Positions 50,050-53,556 of a stretch of 53,556 nt of DNA are shown here, piece after piece (position 1 is the stretch's first letter; each line of letters opens with the position of its first letter). Source of the DNA: Patescibacteria group bacterium (GTDB lineage Bacteria; Patescibacteriota; Minisyncoccia; UBA6257; GWB1-50-10). The notes under the pieces were generated by a model. It made no database searches. It was not told the DNA's origin and saw nothing but the letters and a program-made list of their open reading frames with translations. The position numbers and the translations under genes are program-made. The stretch covers positions 1 to 53,556 of the forward strand of contig JASEIC010000003.1 of NCBI GenBank assembly GCA_030017555.1, in the 5' to 3' direction.

Positions 50050-50724
50050 ATGGATTTTTTATTTGGTTCGTTTTTAACATGGTTGCCGCGGATTTTTTGG
50101 TGGTTGGTTTTTGTTTTTGCGGCAATTTTATATATCTTTCGGAATAAACAAAAATTGTTTTTTAAATTACCAACCTTCTTAAATTATCGTTTTCTTATTA
50201 AAAGCTCGATTATCTTTAGAATTTTTTACGCAATTTTGCTTACAGCCGGCCAATATTATATTTGGTCTGCCGATGCTTTCGGAAAATTATTTTTGAATTC
50301 GCCGCTTAATAGCGCTGTGCCGCTTAGTTTGGTTCAAAAGCTTCCTTGGCTTTTTAATCATCCGCTCGGCTATTTTATTTTTTACTCATGGGGAAGGTTT
50401 TGGCTTAATGTTTTTGTTTCGATTGGCGTGGCTTTGCTTTTTTTCTGGTTTTTAAAATTTTTAAAAAAACACAAAGAGCGATTTTTTGAAGAAGGGGAGA
50501 TTGAACTTGGTTTTTTATGCATGCTTATTTTAAATTGGCCTGTTAATTTAATTTACGTTCTTTTTGTTTTCGTTTTTGTTGTTATTTCGTCAATTTTCAG
50601 GAGTATTGTTCTAAAGCGAAACTTAACTACGCTTGGCTTACCTTTTATTTTTTCGTCATTGATTCTTCTTATTTGGGGAAATGCGCTTTTGATGTTTTTA
50701 AATTTAGGCATTTTAAAGATTTAG
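50050..50724 (+). CDS. Polytopic membrane protein, unknown function
   Basis: A 224-residue protein with five or six hydrophobic helices (FFWWLVFVFAAILYIF, then AILLTAGQYYIW, FVSIGVALLFFWFLKF, NLIYVLFVFVFVVISSIF, LILLIWGNALLMFLNL). No catalytic motif or known family recognised. Close to the metG remnant and upstream by 48 bp of the next anchored protein. Confidence 0.6.
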   Translation: MDFLFGSFLTWLPRIFWWLVFVFAAILYIFRNKQKLFFKLPTFLNYRFLIKSSIIFRIFYAILLTAGQYYIWSADAFGKLFLNSPLNSAVPLSLVQKLPWLFNHPLGYFIFYSWGRFWLNVFVSIGVALLFFWFLKFLKKHKERFFEEGEIELGFLCMLILNWPVNLIYVLFVFVFVVISSIFRSIVLKRNLTTLGLPFIFSSLILLIWGNALLMFLNLGILKI

Positions 50725-50772
50725 CCGCTTTTTAAGATAGAATCGGAAAGCAATAAATGTTAAAATAAAGAC

Positions 50773-52326
50773 GTGAAGACCTCAATAAGGCGAGAACAAA
50801 AAAAGAGGGTATTTTTTGATATTCAGAATGATAAACCCAAAGATTGGTGGTTAAGTTGGATAAGTTCAAGAAAAACTCTTAATTTAAAGAAAAGATTTTA
50901 TGAACGAAGGCCTCTTATAGCATTATTTATTGTGCTTTTGATTGGCGGTGGAGTTTTTGTCTTGAGAAGCGCTTTGACCAAGGCAGAAGTTGCGGATTTT
51001 TATCCTGGTAGTTGTCTCGGTACTTGGCAAAGTCCTCAAAACGCGCAAGGTATGCCGGAAACTTTTAATTCTTCAGAATTAATTTTAGACGAAAACAATT
51101 CCGCTGTTTTTTCAAGCGGAACTGAAAAAATATTTTGTGGCAGTTTCGTGCCTGATAGCTATGAATCAAAAGGTGATTTGAAAAACGTTGGTTTAACTCT
51201 TGTCTGGCGCGTAGAAGATTTAACCTCATCCAGTTCGGATGCCCAGTTTGCGCCTGCGACATCCACGCTTGAAAATATTCCTGAAAATATTTCAACGAGC
51301 ACCGAAGAAGAGTTAAAACCGCAAAGTTTTTTGCGCTATTTATTTAATTTTGCTTTTGCCCGCCTGCCATCGCCTACGGCTCAGGCCACTGACGGGCAGG
51401 CCGAAGAATCAAATGAGTCCGCCGAAGATTTAACTATTCAAGCTACAACCACCGAAGTCATGGTGCCTGTATTAGAAAGCACGACAACTGCCGATGTTTT
51501 AGGCGTTTCCACTTCTACAACAACTGAAACTACAACCATTATTATTGCTCCGCCGATTATAGCGCCTCTTGGGCCAATTAGTTCATCAAGTGACGTCATT
51601 TTATTTGAAACCAGCACTGTAACTTCTACAGCCACTACCACCGCTTTAGAAGTGATAGAGCTGATAATCGATGAAAATTTTATTCGGGTAAGTTTTAGTT
51701 TGAATGGTTATGATTGGTTTGAATTAGGCAGAGTTAATTTAAAAAACTGGTCAAGTTTTACCGCTACTTTGCCTGTAAAAACCTGGGATGAGCTTAAAAC
51801 TTTACAGATAAGCATAGAGGGGATGCCGACTATTTTAACAAATATGCCGCGGATATTTTTAGATGGTATGTTTGTAGAGGCGCGTTTTGAACTGCCGCCG
51901 GCTCTAGATACTATTATTTCGTTAATGCCCAAATCAGATGAGCAAGCCGTTAAAATTGTACTTCCCGCTGCAGAATTCCCGAAGCCGTCAATTCAGATAT
52001 TTGACCCGGAAGCTCGGCACTCATGCCGCGTTGAGCCGTTTTCAGTGACGATCAAAAGGGGCGGTGAGGCGCAATATTCAATTTTGCTTACGTCATTCGA
52101 CGACGATGCGGCTTACGAGCTTTTAACGGGCGATCTGCCCTCGGGCGTTTCCGCATCAATCTCGCCCATGGCCGGTAGAGAGACGTCGTCTTCCTCGTCG
52201 GCCTACTTCACGGTCGCCGAAGAAGCACAGCAAGGATCATTCAATATTGTGGTTATCTATCGTGAAGAAAACAAAGATAACAGGTTTATTCCTAATTTTT
52301 GTCAGCTAAACTTAATAATTGAATAA
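50773..52326 (+). CDS. Membrane-anchored surface protein with Thr/Ser-rich stalk
   Basis: A 517-residue protein with a GTG start. Cytoplasmic N-terminus (about 45 residues, basic), one membrane helix (about 50-68), and a long outside part. Residues about 150-300 are rich in Thr, Ser, Pro and Glu (TSTSTTTETTTIIIAPP) and look like an extended stalk; beta-rich parts lie on either side. The last 130 residues (FSVTIKRGGEAQYSILLTSF) resemble an Ig-like domain. A palindromic DNA element is read in frame at about residues 197-210. Likely a cell-surface protein; family not recognised. Confidence 0.6.
   Translation: MKTSIRREQKKRVFFDIQNDKPKDWWLSWISSRKTLNLKKRFYERRPLIALFIVLLIGGGVFVLRSALTKAEVADFYPGSCLGTWQSPQNAQGMPETFNSSELILDENNSAVFSSGTEKIFCGSFVPDSYESKGDLKNVGLTLVWRVEDLTSSSSDAQFAPATSTLENIPENISTSTEEELKPQSFLRYLFNFAFARLPSPTAQATDGQAEESNESAEDLTIQATTTEVMVPVLESTTTADVLGVSTSTTTETTTIIIAPPIIAPLGPISSSSDVILFETSTVTSTATTTALEVIELIIDENFIRVSFSLNGYDWFELGRVNLKNWSSFTATLPVKTWDELKTLQISIEGMPTILTNMPRIFLDGMFVEARFELPPALDTIISLMPKSDEQAVKIVLPAAEFPKPSIQIFDPEARHSCRVEPFSVTIKRGGEAQYSILLTSFDDDAAYELLTGDLPSGVSASISPMAGRETSSSSSAYFTVAEEAQQGSFNIVVIYREENKDNRFIPNFCQLNLIIE
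51362..51401. repeat. Palindromic element in frame inside the surface protein
   Basis: Arms GCCTGCC (51362-51368) and GGCAGGC (51395-51401) flank a GC-rich core containing CTACGGCTCAGGCC. The local composition differs sharply from the AT-rich gene. It resembles, without being identical to, the CCTGCCTGCCGAAG element in the gene at 1904. Confidence 0.5.
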
Positions 52327-52443
52327 TTGTGGAGTTTGTTCAAAATTTAAATTTTAAAGGCATTGGCTGTTCTTATATAAAAAGAAAGACGTGAAAATTA
52401 CTGATATATATAATGGTGAGTATTCTAGATGTTTTTGTTTAAT

Positions 52444-52455
52444 CTACGATCGTGG
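52444..52455. promoter_or_regulatory. Palindrome in the promoter of the second PaaX-like gene
   Basis: CTACGATCGTGG, core ACGATCGT, 33 bp before the ATG. It matches, with one changed base, the CCCACGATCGTGGG centres found twice downstream of the gene. A TATTAT at 52475-52480 ends 8 nt before the ATG, so the palindrome overlaps the -35 region: a plausible operator. Confidence 0.6.
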
Positions 52456-52488
52456 ATATAACGAAAATATACTTTATTATTATAAATA

Positions 52489-53079
52489 ATGTTTAAACAA
52501 AAAAGATTTAGAGAGAAAATAGGAGGGAAAACCATTATTATAGGATTAAGTGGTATTGCGGTTTTGTTGGCTTTTGCTGATGCCGCCGCGAAAACATTTT
52601 TGAGTTTTCCCGATCATAGAACTTCAATTGGTCACGTTTGGAAAAATCTACGGCGTTATCCGTCAAAATCAGTACGTGAATATTTTGAAGAACTTAAAGA
52701 AATAAGCGGCGTTAATTTGAGAAATATTTTATATCGTTTGGAACGGAAGGGATTGGTTAGAAAAACAGGTGACGGTTATGTTGCCACGTCTCTGGGCGGG
52801 GAAGTTGCCGAAAATGTAAAAGATTTGATTGAAAAATCCGCCCTTTGGGATGGCAGATGGCGGCTTATTACTTTTGATGTACCAGAAAAAAGTCGAAGAG
52901 ATAGAGATTGGCTTCGTGATATTTTACGATTGTACGATTATAAATCTCTTCACAAAAGCGTTTTTCTTGGCAAAATCCCTTTACCGGAAAAAATTTATCG
53001 AGAAATTTATGAACGAAAAATGAGCAGTTATATAAGACTTCTAACGGTGGGGGAAATAGATGAGGATGAATTAACATAA
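52489..53079 (+). CDS. PaaX-like regulator with Cas2-type C-terminal domain (B copy)
   Basis: A 196-residue protein. Residues about 14-36 are hydrophobic (IIIGLSGIAVLLAFADAA), 60-105 form a winged helix (NLRNILYRLERKGLVRKTGDGYVA), and 118-190 carry the PaaX/Cas2-like domain: WDGRWRLITFDVPEKSRRDR, LRDILRLYDYKSLHKSVF. It shares WDG+WRL-TFDVP and KSV with the protein at 1181-1711, so the two are paralogues. Unlike that one it has a hydrophobic N-terminal segment that might anchor it. Palindromes with the core CACGATCGTG lie on both sides. Target unknown. Confidence 0.72.
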   Translation: MFKQKRFREKIGGKTIIIGLSGIAVLLAFADAAAKTFLSFPDHRTSIGHVWKNLRRYPSKSVREYFEELKEISGVNLRNILYRLERKGLVRKTGDGYVATSLGGEVAENVKDLIEKSALWDGRWRLITFDVPEKSRRDRDWLRDILRLYDYKSLHKSVFLGKIPLPEKIYREIYERKMSSYIRLLTVGEIDEDELT

Positions 53080-53118
53080 AAAGATTAATATAGGAAAGTA
53101 TAGAGTGAATTAATGGTC

Positions 53119-53252
53119 GGATTTCTATTTATCCCACGATCGTGGGCGGAGAGGAAATATAGTTTTTTCATTTAGTTTTGTTTTGATTTTGTTTGATATT
53201 GGATATTGGTTGGATTTCTATTTATCCCACGATCGTGGGTGGAGAGGAAATA
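53119..53252. repeat. Two copies of a 41-bp palindrome-centred repeat
   Basis: Copies at 53119-53159 and 53212-53252 differ at one base. Each has the perfect 14-bp palindrome CCCACGATCGTGGG (53133-53146, 53226-53239), 7-bp arms of unlike sequence on each side, and an outer ATTTC / GAAAT dyad. Copies are 93 bp apart, start to start. The same core is found before the PaaX-like gene. Confidence 0.85.
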
Positions 53253-53262
53253 CGGGAATTTT

Positions 53263-53350
53263 GGTTTAATATCGCGACTTTTTTGTTTATAATTAAAATT
53301 GGTTTAATTTGATTCGGTTTGATATCGCGGGCTTTTTGTTATAATTAAAA
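53263..53350 (+). repeat. Duplicated promoter-like segment
   Basis: Two related units (53263-53297 and 53316-53350), each with GGTTT.ATATCGCG, then CTTTTTTGTT.TATAATTAAAA. Each contains a perfect TATAAT; the second, with TTGATA 15 bp upstream, ends 7 nt before an ATG at 53353. Confidence 0.65.
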
Positions 53351-53352
53351 AA

Positions 53353-53460
53353 ATGGAGAGTTTGGAAAAATTCGTGATATTTTTCAAAGTCAAAACGCAA
53401 GGCAATAACATCGGACGTCAATATATTGAAAAACGGAATTATGATTGGAAAAATTCGTGA
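53353..53460 (+). CDS. Possible 35-residue ORF at the start of the tandem array
   Basis: ATG at 53353 placed 7 nt after a TATAAT, the same layout as several real genes here. It reads MESLEKFVIFFKVKTQGNNI and continues for 15 more residues to a stop at 53458. It runs through the first 83-bp repeat and ends in the second, so it may only be repeat DNA. No family recognised. Confidence 0.25.
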   Translation: MESLEKFVIFFKVKTQGNNIGRQYIEKRNYDWKNS

Positions 53461-53556
53461 TATTTTTCAAAGTCAAAACGCACGGCAATGACATCGGACG
53501 TCAATATATTGAAAAACGGAATTATGATTGGAAAAATTCGTGATATTTTTCAAAGT
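53362..53556. repeat. 83-bp tandem repeat array (2.3 copies, runs off the window)
   Basis: Units begin at 53362, 53445 and 53528. The first two differ at only two positions. Each unit holds the perfect palindrome TCAATATATTGA, a GACGTC site, and the inverted pair GAAAAAT / ATTTTTC. As 83 is not a multiple of three, no single frame stays the same across units. The array continues past the window end. Confidence 0.9.

Noticed and set aside
52429-52461. 10-codon leader peptide crossing the palindrome before the PaaX-like gene
   Set aside because: Too short to judge; no RBS, and the downstream palindrome copies do not preserve the frame.
53119-53252. CRISPR array next to a Cas2-fold protein
   Set aside because: Only two copies, with a palindromic centre and a single 52-bp interval; the DNA that follows belongs to other repeat types. 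No cas1 or effector gene. The neighbouring protein has a winged helix and PaaX signature, not a stand-alone Cas2.
53362-53556. CRISPR array in the tandem repeats
   Set aside because: The 83-bp units are near-identical along their whole length, with no variable spacers.

Overview
The window looks like a chromosomal stretch from a Candidate Phyla Radiation (Patescibacteria) bacterium, most likely a Parcubacteria-type lineage. The DNA is AT-rich and the genes are short and closely packed, often with overlapping starts and stops. Many starts lack a Shine-Dalgarno sequence, and several promoters place the -10 box only 6-8 nt before the ATG. TGA is used as a stop, so this is not a UGA-Gly recoding lineage. 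The enzyme set (class II ribonucleotide reductase, PEP synthase, a type-2 glycerate kinase, a divergent enolase, a PilM-PilN-like fusion) and the many small palindromic repeats, some lying inside reading frames, fit that group. Lineage is inferred; no rRNA gene is present.

Layout. 1-1067: the 3' end of a large surface protein and its terminator. 1121-1744: a solitary PaaX-like (Cas2-fold) regulator gene bracketed by copies of one palindrome. 1904-6248: two O-antigen ligase/polymerase-type membrane proteins and a small TPR protein. 6304-18756: a surface-glycan locus. It opens with a strong promoter and a gmd - GDP-mannose hydrolase - ColD-like dehydratase - epimerase/reductase cassette, which reads as a GDP-colitose-type 3,6-dideoxyhexose pathway. 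It continues with a DUF268 methyltransferase-like protein, four glycosyltransferases, a third O-antigen polymerase/ligase, a flippase and the priming sugar-phosphate transferase. 18827-20979: redox genes (DsbA-like, SPW-repeat protein, glutaredoxin, thioredoxin reductase). 21049-23516: a pilus-related group ending in the PilM-PilN-like fusion. 23530-31475: housekeeping (pth, lepB, hisS, HIT, rpsU, yqeY, ybeY, ftsA, ftsZ). 31615-35858: nrdJ, tRNA-Lys, rsmE, tRNA-Asn, cold-shock protein. 36010-42152: small membrane proteins, an Mg2+-type P-ATPase, a DEDD exonuclease, and a CcdA-like plus thioredoxin-like pair. 42249-49446: central carbon genes (glycerate kinase, PEP synthase, PRPP synthetase, enolase) separated by hairpin-rich intergenic DNA. 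49484-52326: two fused gene remnants and two membrane or surface proteins. 52444-53556: a second PaaX-like gene with its own palindrome family, followed by duplicated promoter-like segments and an 83-bp tandem array that runs off the window.

How it fits together. The glycan locus could build a lipid-linked, dideoxyhexose-containing polymer (priming transferase, glycosyltransferases, flippase, polymerase/ligase) for attachment at the surface. The DsbA-like, CcdA-like and thioredoxin-like proteins suggest oxidative folding and reductant supply outside the membrane, and glutaredoxin and thioredoxin reductase are plausible reductants for NrdJ. Glycerate kinase, enolase and PpsA form a direct glycerate to 2-phosphoglycerate to PEP to pyruvate route.

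The best candidates for something undescribed are the two PaaX/Cas2-fold genes, each flanked by its own palindrome family, and the repeat-rich tail after the second one. Next are the inverted repeat that covers the ppsA ribosome-binding site and the palindromic elements found in intergenic DNA, inside a tRNA-Lys-derived fragment and in frame inside proteins. Signs of genome erosion are clear: remnants of an epimerase, of glgC, of an HlyD-type adaptor and of metG.
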